DNA of 12,635 nt. Origin: Thermoguttaceae bacterium. GTDB taxonomy: Bacteria > Planctomycetota > Planctomycetia > Pirellulales > Thermoguttaceae. The notes under the pieces were generated by a model, which made no database searches, had not been told where the DNA came from, and saw nothing but the letters and a program-made list of their open reading frames with translations. The DNA lies in assembly GCA_017454585.1 (NCBI GenBank), contig JAFTCU010000246.1:1-12635 (forward strand). Reading direction: 5' to 3'. How positions within the stretch are numbered: the stretch's first letter is position 1; every line of letters begins with the position of its first letter. Below are positions 7,202 through 12,635 of the stretch, piece by piece. The translations under genes and the position numbers were made by a program.

Positions 7202-8404
7202 TCACGACTCGCGTTTCCGGTACTCGCCCATCGTCACGCCAAACTCTTTTTTGAAAAGCTGGCCGAGGTGATTCGCGTTTTCAAACCCGAAAGAGAGGGC
7301 GATCTCGTGGAACGGAAGCGTCGTTTCGCGAATGATCTGGCAAATATTTTTCATCCGCACCCGCTTGATCTCTTCCATGATGGAGTGCCCCATCGCCTTC
7401 TTGAAACGTTCCTGGGCCGAGCGTTCCGAGACCGGGAGCATCTCCACGATGTCCGCCACACGAAGGTTCTGGCCGCGGGAGATACGGATCATTTCCAGGA
7501 TCTGAACCACCAGACGGTCGGAAACCTGGAAAAATTCGGTCGAGTTCCGGGAAACGACCCGAATTGGCTCGTAGAGCGTTGGGGAAGTCGGCGTTTTGCC
7601 TCGCATCATCGCATCGAGGGCCTCGGCGCAGAGCATTCCCGCACGTTCCCAGTCGATCTCGACGCTGGAAAGGGACGGGTAGCTCATCTCGCAGACCGGC
7701 AAATCATTATCGACCCCCAAAACCGCGACGTCGTAAGGGACCGAGATCCCGGCCCGCTGGCAGACCTCGAGCACCTGCCGACCACGGAAATCATTCGCCG
7801 CCAGCACAGCTACGGGTTTGGGCAGATTTTCGATCCAGCGCAGAAGTTCGTCCCGCTGAGTGAACCAGTCGGCCTGCGAAACCGGTGGGGAAAAGCATTC
7901 GGTTCGGAAACCGTGCCGGGCGAGCGCTTCGACGAAAGAAGCCCGGCGTTCCTCGCACCAGCAGACCTTCCGCGAGTAGGAAACGTACGCGAAATTCTTG
8001 AAGTCTTTCTGAAGAAAATACTCGGCCGCCATTTGACCGATCCGCGCGTTGTTGCACCGGATAAAAACGGGCCCAAATGGCGAATCGGGGCGGTGAATCC
8101 CGGAAAGGTCCTGAGAAATGTCACGCGCCAGAAGAACGGTTGGGCAGCGCTTTGACAAAATCTCCTCAAGCGTCTCTTCGTTCGGAATGTGTGCCAGAAT
8201 GCCGTCGCCATTCCAGTTTTTGAGTGACGACGGGTCAATGTCGTTCACCGTCTTGGAAACGAAATTCACGTTCCATGGTGAATTGAGCCGGATGTACTGC
8301 GTGAACCCTCGTAAAATTCCGCGTGCAGACTCGACGGCCAGGTCGAAAAAGACCGCCACCTCCGGGCAAGTGAGGGGAATTCTGGAATGGGGAACAGAGC
8401 ACAT
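7202..8404 (-). CDS. XylR-like transcriptional regulator (LacI-type sensor plus AraC-type DNA-binding domain)
   Basis: A 400-residue cytoplasmic regulator. Residues 14-290 form a periplasmic-binding-protein-like sugar sensor: EVAVFFDLAVESARGILRGF (15-34), IGQMAAEYFL (122-131), ANDFRGRQVLEVC (203-215), VAVLGVDNDLP (226-236) and SSVEIDWERAG (246-256), the latter two typical of LacI/XylR sensors. Residues 299-397 form an AraC-family DNA-binding domain with two helix-turn-helices, the second with the signature around FHEIALSFGFENANHLGQLFKKEFG (365-389). The architecture matches bacterial XylR, which responds to a pentose; the inducer here is unknown. ATG 8404 is the only in-frame ATG after an in-frame TAG upstream; its SD is weak (CAGGAA). 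ACCGGT palindromes just upstream of the start are candidate operators, possibly for autoregulation. It also neighbours the oxidoreductase gene. Confidence 0.9.
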   Translation of the reverse strand: MCSVPHSRIPLTCPEVAVFFDLAVESARGILRGFTQYIRLNSPWNVNFVSKTVNDIDPSSLKNWNGDGILAHIPNEETLEEILSKRCPTVLLARDISQDLSGIHRPDSPFGPVFIRCNNARIGQMAAEYFLQKDFKNFAYVSYSRKVCWCEERRASFVEALARHGFRTECFSPPVSQADWFTQRDELLRWIENLPKPVAVLAANDFRGRQVLEVCQRAGISVPYDVAVLGVDNDLPVCEMSYPSLSSVEIDWERAGMLCAEALDAMMRGKTPTSPTLYEPIRVVSRNSTEFFQVSDRLVVQILEMIRISRGQNLRVADIVEMLPVSERSAQERFKKAMGHSIMEEIKRVRMKNICQIIRETTLPFHEIALSFGFENANHLGQLFKKEFGVTMGEYRKRES

Positions 8405-8410
8405 GATTGG

Positions 8411-8488
8411 AAACCGGTTCCTGACCGGTCGGATGGACTAGTGATTTTCAACAGGAGGGCCATTTTATGTTCGCCCTCAAACCGGTTT
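8411..8488. promoter_or_regulatory. Cluster of three ACCGGT palindromes, candidate operators
   Basis: AAACCGGTTC (8411-8420) and GACCGGTC (8423-8430) are centred 11 bases apart, one helical turn. AAACCGGTTT (8479-8488), a perfect 10-base palindrome, lies 57 bases further. The first two sit directly ahead of the XylR-like start codon, so binding there could block its expression. The regulator that binds is inferred, not shown. The same hexamer occurs at scattered places in coding DNA, so the hexamer alone is not rare; the clustering is the signal. Confidence 0.4.
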
Positions 8489-8613
8489 TCGGCATAAAAC
8501 CTTTTGTAACTTTAACATTCGCGCCTGCTCCCTCATATTGCGTAATTCTCTCTTTTCTTCTCTTTTATTCAAGTTTTCTTCCAGAATTCCCATCTTTACA
8601 ATCTCAAAAATAA
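8467..8613 (+). CDS. Possible 48-residue hydrophobic small protein
   Basis: ATG 8467 is preceded at a spacing of 8 bases by a perfect AGGAGG (8453-8458) and opens a 48-codon reading frame ending at TAA 8611-8613. The product would be hydrophobic and rich in Phe, Leu, Ser and Pro, with a possible membrane span in the middle (around residues 26-38). The composition mirrors the pyrimidine-rich DNA, which argues that it may be non-coding; the SD is the only strong support. It lies upstream of, and on the same strand as, the gene at 8752, and may be a leader peptide or simply chance. It contains one of the ACCGGT palindromes. Confidence 0.25.
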   Translation: MFALKPVFGIKPFVTLTFAPAPSYCVILSFLLFYSSFLPEFPSLQSQK

Positions 8614-8652
8614 AATTTTATGAAAACCGCAAAAAAAACAAAAAATCAGGGA

Positions 8653-8708
8653 AATCCATCTTGCAAGAAAATGGATTCTTGACTAAACTCTTTTCAGAAG
8701 ACTAAAAA
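8653..8708 (+). promoter_or_regulatory. Promoter region of the secreted thioredoxin-fold gene
   Basis: Two overlapping options are seen: TTGCAA (8661-8666), 17 bases, TAAACT (8684-8689); or TTGACT (8679-8684), 18 bases, TAAAAA (8703-8708). An inverted repeat, AATCCAT (8653-8659) and ATGGATT (8671-8677), flanks the first -35 and could be a regulator site. A perfect AGGAGG (8740-8745), 6 bases before ATG 8752, gives strong initiation. Confidence 0.45.
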
Positions 8709-8751
8709 ATGGTCCGACTTTTGCTTCATTTTTTAATTCAGGAGGTTTTTA

Positions 8752-10683
8752 ATGTTAAGTCGTACGGTAAAAATGGCCCTTGGAACCGTTGCGTGTCTGG
8801 TTTGCGCACAGGGACTGGTTTTTGGCCAGGCTTCTGCCAAATCACAGACCGAGATCGCGCTCCAATACAAACCGGTTCAGGAGAATGTCGAGTACACCAT
8901 TCCGAGTGCTGAAGACGCGAAAAGCTGCAAGTCCCGTAAAATCGACGGTGGTATTCGTGTCATTGACGGAAACGGTATGACCTTGCGTGAAATCATCGAC
9001 ACGACGGATGACAAAGTGCCGGATCAGTGGCGTTACTTCCTCAATGGCCTTGAAGTTTACCGTGAATCCGATACGGATGGAGATAAAAAGAAAGATCAGT
9101 TCCACTGGTTCAATATGGCCGGTACCCGTCTCGGTGTGGATACAGATGCGGACGGTAAAATTGACGAATGGAAAATCCTCTCTGCCCAGGAACTTTCTGC
9201 CGAAATCTCTTTGGCCTTGGCCAACGGTGATACGAAACGTTTTGAAACGGTTCTGCTCACTGCGGACGAACTGAAAAATCTCGGTTTGGGTCAGGAAAAA
9301 TACGAACTCGTAAAAGAAAAGCTGCTCAAAGCCCGTGAAGGTTTCGCTGCGGTGGTTGGAGCCCAAAAAGTGACCCCGGCTGCGAAGTGGATGCAGTTCA
9401 ACGGAACCCGCCCGAGCGCTTGGCCGCAGGGGACGGATGGCTCTGAAAAAGACGTGGAATTCTATGAAAACGCCTCGGCGGTCGTTCACGATGGTGAAAA
9501 TGATGTTGAGATCGCCGTCGGAACGCTTGTGAAAATTGGAAACGTCTGGAAGTGCATTGACGCGCCGACGATCGCCACTGCGGATAATATTAACGAGATT
9601 GCTGCCAATAACGTTTTTATTACGTTCACGAACAACACAAACGCTGCCGCAGGTGAAGGTGGTGCGCAGTCTTCGGAGGAACTGAACAAACTGGACGAAC
9701 AAATCAATCAGGCCCAGAACGTTGCGGAAATGGCTGAGCTGCATGCGAAACGTGCGGATCTGCTCGAGAATATGGCTAAAAACGCCGGACCGGAAGAACG
9801 CTCCCAGTGGATCCACACGTTGGCTGATGGCGTTACCGGCGCAATTCAGCAGGGTGTTTACCCTGATGGAATTGAACGTTTGCAGAAACTCCTCGACAGT
9901 CTCAAGGAAAACGAGGAAGATAAAGCGTTGGCCGCTTATGTCCAGTTCCGCCTGATGTCTTCCGAGTACACGATTTCCATGATGAAAAACTCCGGCACGG
10001 CGACCGCTTGGCTCCAGGTCCGTACCAAGTGGCTGGAAGACCTGCAGGCCTTCATTGAAGAGTATCCTGATGCGCCGGATACTGCGGAAGCCATGCTTCA
10101 GCTCGCGCTGGAAAATGAAAATGACGGAGCAGAAGACAAGGCATTGGCCCTTTATAAACAAATTGCCACGAAATTCTCTGACTCGACTAGCGCGGCAAAG
10201 GCGAATGGTGCGCTGGCCCGCCTCACTGCCGAGGGGAAACCGCTTGCTTATGCAGTACGTGTACTGGGTCAGGAAGACAAACAGGTCGATATCGCGAAAC
10301 TTCGCAGTAAGGTGGTCGTCCTGCATTTCTGGGCTTCCTGGATGAGTGATGCCGTTCGGGAATTTGACCAGTTGAAAGCGCTTCAGGCGAAATATCCGAA
10401 GGAACTCCTCCTTCTGGGTGTCAACCTGGACGATGATCCGGCCGCAGCGCAGAAATTCGTTGAGGATAACCACGTCACATGGTATCAGCTCTTCGAAAAG
10501 GGCGGGATGGAAAGCCGTCCGGCTAACGCTCTGGGAATCTTCAACGTCCCGACCATTATGGTGATTGGCGCCGATGGAAACGTTATCGCCCGTAATGTGT
10601 TGAGCAGTGAACTGGAAAAAGTCGTGGCCGATGCTGCGAAAAAGGTTCCGACCGCTCCGGCTGCCGCTCCAAAAAAGAATTAA
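8752..10683 (+). CDS. Secreted TlpA/redoxin-like protein with calcium-loop-like repeats and a cysteine-less thioredoxin fold
   Basis: A 643-residue exported protein with a Sec signal (hydrophobic 8-25, cleavage probably near 25-29). Residues 83-139 hold three acidic repeats about 24 residues apart (starting D83, D107, D130; the best is DTDADGKID at 130-138), resembling EF-hand or thrombospondin type-3 calcium loops. Residues about 308-495 are alpha-helical with TPR-like spacing (for example ADKALALYKQIATKF style helices near 461-476). The C-terminal thioredoxin-like domain (about 503-630) has the core strand VVVLHFWASW (521-530) and the cis-proline stretch FNVPTIMVI (597-605), but the usual CxxC after W530 is replaced by MSDA (531-534). 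It therefore cannot do dithiol redox chemistry by the standard route. Planctomycete relatives with similar repeats exist, from memory. A scaffold or stress-related envelope role is a guess. Confidence 0.88.
   Translation: MLSRTVKMALGTVACLVCAQGLVFGQASAKSQTEIALQYKPVQENVEYTIPSAEDAKSCKSRKIDGGIRVIDGNGMTLREIIDTTDDKVPDQWRYFLNGLEVYRESDTDGDKKKDQFHWFNMAGTRLGVDTDADGKIDEWKILSAQELSAEISLALANGDTKRFETVLLTADELKNLGLGQEKYELVKEKLLKAREGFAAVVGAQKVTPAAKWMQFNGTRPSAWPQGTDGSEKDVEFYENASAVVHDGENDVEIAVGTLVKIGNVWKCIDAPTIATADNINEIAANNVFITFTNNTNAAAGEGGAQSSEELNKLDEQINQAQNVAEMAELHAKRADLLENMAKNAGPEERSQWIHTLADGVTGAIQQGVYPDGIERLQKLLDSLKENEEDKALAAYVQFRLMSSEYTISMMKNSGTATAWLQVRTKWLEDLQAFIEEYPDAPDTAEAMLQLALENENDGAEDKALALYKQIATKFSDSTSAAKANGALARLTAEGKPLAYAVRVLGQEDKQVDIAKLRSKVVVLHFWASWMSDAVREFDQLKALQAKYPKELLLLGVNLDDDPAAAQKFVEDNHVTWYQLFEKGGMESRPANALGIFNVPTIMVIGADGNVIARNVLSSELEKVVADAAKKVPTAPAAAPKKN
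8998..9174 (+). repeat. Three tandem DxDxDG-type repeats in the secreted protein
   Basis: In the protein, residues 83-91 (DTTDDKVPD), 107-115 (DTDGDKKKD) and 130-138 (DTDADGKID) are followed by QWRYF, QFHWF and EWKIL, with a period of about 24 residues. The Asp spacing matches calcium-binding loops of the EF-hand/dockerin/thrombospondin type-3 kind. The first is the least regular. Confidence 0.65.
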
Positions 10684-10716
10684 TCTGAAAGAAGTTCAGC
10701 TTCTTTAGATTTCAGA
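10684..10716 (+). terminator. First hairpin after the thioredoxin-fold gene
   Basis: AAAGAAG and CTTCTTT form a 7-bp stem around TTCAG, extendable by TCT/AGA past a bulged G, directly after the stop codon. A competing pairing of TCTGAAA with TTTCAGA exists. There is no T tract, so it is probably a secondary element ahead of the main terminator. Confidence 0.4.
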
Positions 10717-10749
10717 AATCCTTGTGGGAGGAATGTGGTGAATGGGAAG

Positions 10750-10792
10750 CGGGAATCAGGGTTTAATCGCCTTGATTCCCGTTTTTCCTTTT
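10750..10792 (+). terminator. Strong intrinsic terminator
   Basis: CGGGAATCA (10750-10758) pairs perfectly with TGATTCCCG (10773-10781), with two further G:C pairs inside, and is followed by TTTTTCCTTTTC. It closes the gene at 8752 and separates it from the convergent decarboxylase gene. Confidence 0.88.
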
Positions 10793-10818
10793 CTTGTCCC
10801 TGATCGAGTCTGCGAGAA

Positions 10819-12039
10819 TTACGCACGCCTGTATTTTGCCACGTCCTGGACGAACTCCTCGATCAATTCTTCGGTAAAGAACTGCATCACGACCACGTGC
10901 GCGAGTTTCCCGAAATGAACATCTTCACCGCACGCCATGGCATATTTATGGACCACCTCTTCGGCGGGCCGTTCCATGCAGACGGTCGTGGACCAGGGAT
11001 TCACGTAGGTTTTCACACCGATCGCCGTCAACCGGTCCTTCAGGATCTGCGTCATTTTCAGAACGTGCGCCGTTTCCGCGCGGAAACCCTCCTCGCCGGT
11101 CGTCACGATGCGCCAGTAAAGTTTCAGCGCGTCAAAACCGCTCCGCGAGCAGTTGATCGTCGGGATCACGCCGTTGAGGTACGGCACGCTGTACGTGTGC
11201 AGATGGTTGGGAACGTCCCGGCGGCAGATGAAGATCCCGACCGGCTCGTTCATCGCGAGGAATTTATGCCCGGAAACCGCAAGCGAGTCGAAGCAGCGGG
11301 CCTGCTGGTTCAGAATATTCCGGACGGATTCATCCTCCACCCACGGCAAATAGCCACCGAAAAGAGCGCAGTCCAGGTGACGGTAAACGACCGGCGGTTT
11401 CACATCGGCGATCACCTGCGAGATGGCGTCCTGATCATCGATCGCGCCTTTGAACGTCCCGCCGATGGCGATTGCGATGAGTGCCGGGCGTTCCGGGTCG
11501 AGTTTTTTCCGGAGGTCCTCGACGTCCATCTGCCCCATTGGGTGCGCGTCGATCAAACGGGTCTCGATCTGCAAAATGTCGCCGAGTTTCCGGACGGAGT
11601 AATGCGCCTCAGACGAAACGTAAAGGATCGGTTTGGCCTTTTCCGGCGGAAGCCCCAGTTCCCGGGCCGCGTCTTCGAGAAATTTGCGCCCGAAGTAAAC
11701 GCCGTGCATATTCCCGTCGGTCCCGCCGTTCGTGAGCACACCCCAGTGATCGTCGGCGGCAAAGCCAAAACTCTTCGCGAGGAAATCGATCGACCGGCGT
11801 TCAAACTCGTCCGCCTCCAGCATGTCCCACGACGTTTTGTACGGGTCGCCAACGTTGATGAGCGTCACGTCGCACAGACCGGTTTCTTTCAGCCACTCGT
11901 AAAACCCGGAAAGATTCACTTCCTGATCGAACGGGTAGCCCATTTGACGAAACTGTCGGTTTACGAGACTTTTCGCGTGGGCGGTCATTTCGTCCAGAAT
12001 TTCCTTCGGCGGGAATGGTTTAAGTTGAACGGTTTTCAA
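10819..12039 (-). CDS. hdc: PLP-dependent decarboxylase, histidine decarboxylase family
   Basis: With a TTG start at 12039 the product has 406 residues (417 from ATG 12072). It is a group II PLP-dependent decarboxylase of the Gram-negative histidine decarboxylase type: numbering from ATG 12072, TNGGTDGNMHG (114-124), the SEAHYSV stacking His157 (154-160), GGTFKGAIDD (204-213), the PLP-ring Asp234 in HLDCAL, and the lysine that bonds PLP, Lys270, in VSGHKF. Expected reaction is histidine to histamine and CO2, but plant serine decarboxylases share these motifs, so the substrate needs testing. The TTG start is preferred because AGGAGG (plus 12046-12051) precedes it by 6 bases, whereas ATG 12072 lacks an SD and would lie within about 8 bases of the transcription start. 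It has its own promoter and points toward the strong terminator of its neighbour. Confidence 0.87.
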   Translation of the reverse strand: MKTVQLKPFPPKEILDEMTAHAKSLVNRQFRQMGYPFDQEVNLSGFYEWLKETGLCDVTLINVGDPYKTSWDMLEADEFERRSIDFLAKSFGFAADDHWGVLTNGGTDGNMHGVYFGRKFLEDAARELGLPPEKAKPILYVSSEAHYSVRKLGDILQIETRLIDAHPMGQMDVEDLRKKLDPERPALIAIAIGGTFKGAIDDQDAISQVIADVKPPVVYRHLDCALFGGYLPWVEDESVRNILNQQARCFDSLAVSGHKFLAMNEPVGIFICRRDVPNHLHTYSVPYLNGVIPTINCSRSGFDALKLYWRIVTTGEEGFRAETAHVLKMTQILKDRLTAIGVKTYVNPWSTTVCMERPAEEVVHKYAMACGEDVHFGKLAHVVVMQFFTEELIEEFVQDVAKYRRA

Positions 12040-12085
12040 GATGCGCCTCCTAAGGGTTGAAACCTGAGTCATGGGTTAAAACTTA

Positions 12086-12113
12086 ATTATACCACGATCT
12101 TATTTTTCTTCAA
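12086..12113 (-). promoter_or_regulatory. Promoter of the decarboxylase gene
   Basis: On the minus strand TTGAAG (plus 12108-12113), 16 bases, then TATAAT (plus 12086-12091) preceded by TGG, an extended -10. Transcription would start near 12079, giving a leader of about 40 bases to the TTG start at 12039. Confidence 0.8.
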
Positions 12114-12152
12114 GGGGTGGGAAAGACAGGGAGAACGGCCCCCTCGCCCCCC

Positions 12153-12180
12153 TTGACTTTTTCTGATTCTTGTTTAAAAT
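12153..12180 (+). promoter_or_regulatory. Promoter of the RNase P RNA gene
   Basis: TTGACT (12153-12158), 16 bases, then TAAAAT (12175-12180). The expected start near 12187-12190 matches the beginning of the RNase P RNA. It is divergent from the decarboxylase promoter, in a 70-base shared gap. Confidence 0.7.
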
Positions 12181-12187
12181 ATAAAAT

Positions 12188-12635
12188 GAGAGACGGACAG
12201 TCGCGGAGGCGTCGCTCGCTGTATTTTTTTATTTATGAGTGCGCGTCGATGAGGAAAGTCCGGACACCACAGGACGCAGTGATGGATAACATCCACCGGC
12301 CGCGAGGTCAGGGAAAGTGCAACAGAAAAGAAACCGCCGTCGGGCTTTTTTTATTTTTGAGTCTGGCAGGTAAGGGTGAAATGGCGAGGTAAGAGCTCAC
12401 CGCGGCGCAGGTGACTGCGGCGGCAAGGCAAACCCCACTGGGTGCAATGCCAAACAGAGGGAAGTAAAGCGGGCCTTTGTGTTCGTTTTCCCGTGTCGGT
12501 CCGGCACGGCGACCTTCGGGTAGGCAGCTAGAGGCGTTCAGCAATGGGCGCTCCAGATAAATGACTGTCGCCTGGGCTTCGGCCTCATGTGTGTCAATTT
12601 GCGGGGACGACGCTTCCAGCGTCGTTTAAAGGCCC
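12188..12635 (+). ncRNA. rnpB: RNase P RNA, type A, 3' end beyond the window
   Basis: The RNA subunit of RNase P, which matures the 5' ends of tRNAs. Recognised by GAGGAAAGTCCGGAC (12251-12265), the GTGCAACAGAAA segment (12318-12329), AGGGTGAAATGGCGAGGTAA region (about 12373-12392), GCAATGCCAAACAGAGGGAAG (about 12443-12463) and AGATAAATGACTGTC (12555-12569). Helix P2 is a perfect 7-bp pairing, GACAGTC (12196-12202) with GACTGTC (12563-12569). The conserved P4 3' strand (ACAGAAnCCGGCTTA type) and the P1 3' strand are not found before 12635, so the gene continues past the window. After P2 there are at least 66 bases of extra sequence, probably an expanded P19 arm, including an 8-bp hairpin at 12607-12625. 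The P3 and P12 hairpins end in U-rich loops. Confidence 0.93.

Larger units (their letters stand above)
8405..8751. other. 347-bp divergent intergenic region
   Basis: This gap between the XylR-like gene and the secreted thioredoxin-fold gene holds: three ACCGGT palindromes (8413-8418, 8424-8429, 8481-8486), a possible 48-codon ORF (8467-8613), a pyrimidine-rich plus-strand run at 8520-8600 followed by an A-rich run at 8608-8646, an inverted repeat at 8653-8677, and promoter elements for the gene at 8752. No RNA gene was recognised. No convincing minus-strand promoter for the regulator could be picked out. Confidence 0.7.

Noticed and set aside
8842..10473. 543-codon open frame antisense to the secreted thioredoxin-fold gene
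   Set aside because: No domain or SD, while the sense frame has a signal peptide, fold motifs and a terminator.
12117..12392. Short open frames over the RNase P RNA gene
   Set aside because: They overlap the conserved structured RNA, which explains the sequence.
12607..12625. 8-bp hairpin as terminator of rnpB
   Set aside because: Only three T follow it, and the conserved P4 and P1 3' strands have not yet appeared, so it is more likely part of the RNA itself.
1..12635. CRISPR array, tRNA, insertion sequence, attachment site or defence system
   Set aside because: No regularly spaced repeats, tRNA-like folds, transposase or nuclease-effector motifs were seen anywhere in the window.

Overview
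The window looks like a chromosomal segment of a planctomycete (Planctomycetota), probably of the Pirellulales type. This is inferred from the gene mix: Tat-exported Gfo/Idh/MocA oxidoreductase and metallo-hydrolase, a secreted SUMF1-like (FGE-sulfatase) protein, and a large secreted thioredoxin-fold protein with DxDxDG repeats of a kind I associate with planctomycetes. The same architecture occurs in related phyla, so phylum-level placement is likely but not proven. There is no insertion sequence, CRISPR array, tRNA or integration site; it reads as ordinary, stably inherited chromosome.

Layout. At 1-1303 a major facilitator superfamily transporter has its own extended -10 promoter. From 1389 to 2859 a promoter, a secreted SUMF1-like protein with very charged low-complexity flanks, and an intrinsic terminator form one unit. 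At 2874-4178 lies a Tat-exported metallo-beta-lactamase-fold hydrolase resembling the ComEC hydrolase domain, followed by a 13-bp perfect hairpin. At 4372-5636 manA (mannose-6-phosphate isomerase) overlaps a small lipoprotein gene by 4 bp. A two-way terminator at 5712-5749 separates them from a minus-strand pair: a Gfo/Idh/MocA oxidoreductase (5759-7057, with its own strong promoter) and, upstream of it, a XylR-like AraC-family sugar-responsive regulator (7202-8404).

The divergent 347-bp region 8405-8751 carries three ACCGGT palindromes, a possible 48-codon ORF with a perfect Shine-Dalgarno, and promoter elements for a secreted 643-aa protein (8752-10683). That protein combines three acidic calcium-loop-like repeats, helical TPR-like repeats and a thioredoxin fold that has lost both active-site cysteines. 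A strong terminator separates it from a convergent PLP-dependent decarboxylase of the histidine decarboxylase family, for which a TTG start at 12039 fits better than the upstream ATG at 12072. The window ends inside the RNase P RNA gene (rnpB, type A). That RNA carries two unusually U-rich hairpin loops and an expanded arm where the window cuts off.

How the parts relate: manA, the oxidoreductase, the XylR-like regulator and possibly the transporter suggest sugar handling, but apart from manA with its lipoprotein, and the neighbouring oxidoreductase/regulator pair, the units appear to be transcribed independently. No new multi-gene system is convincing. The most distinctive observations are the cysteine-less thioredoxin fold with calcium-like repeats, the ACCGGT operator cluster, the decarboxylase start, the extended -10 promoter pattern and the RNase P RNA peculiarities.
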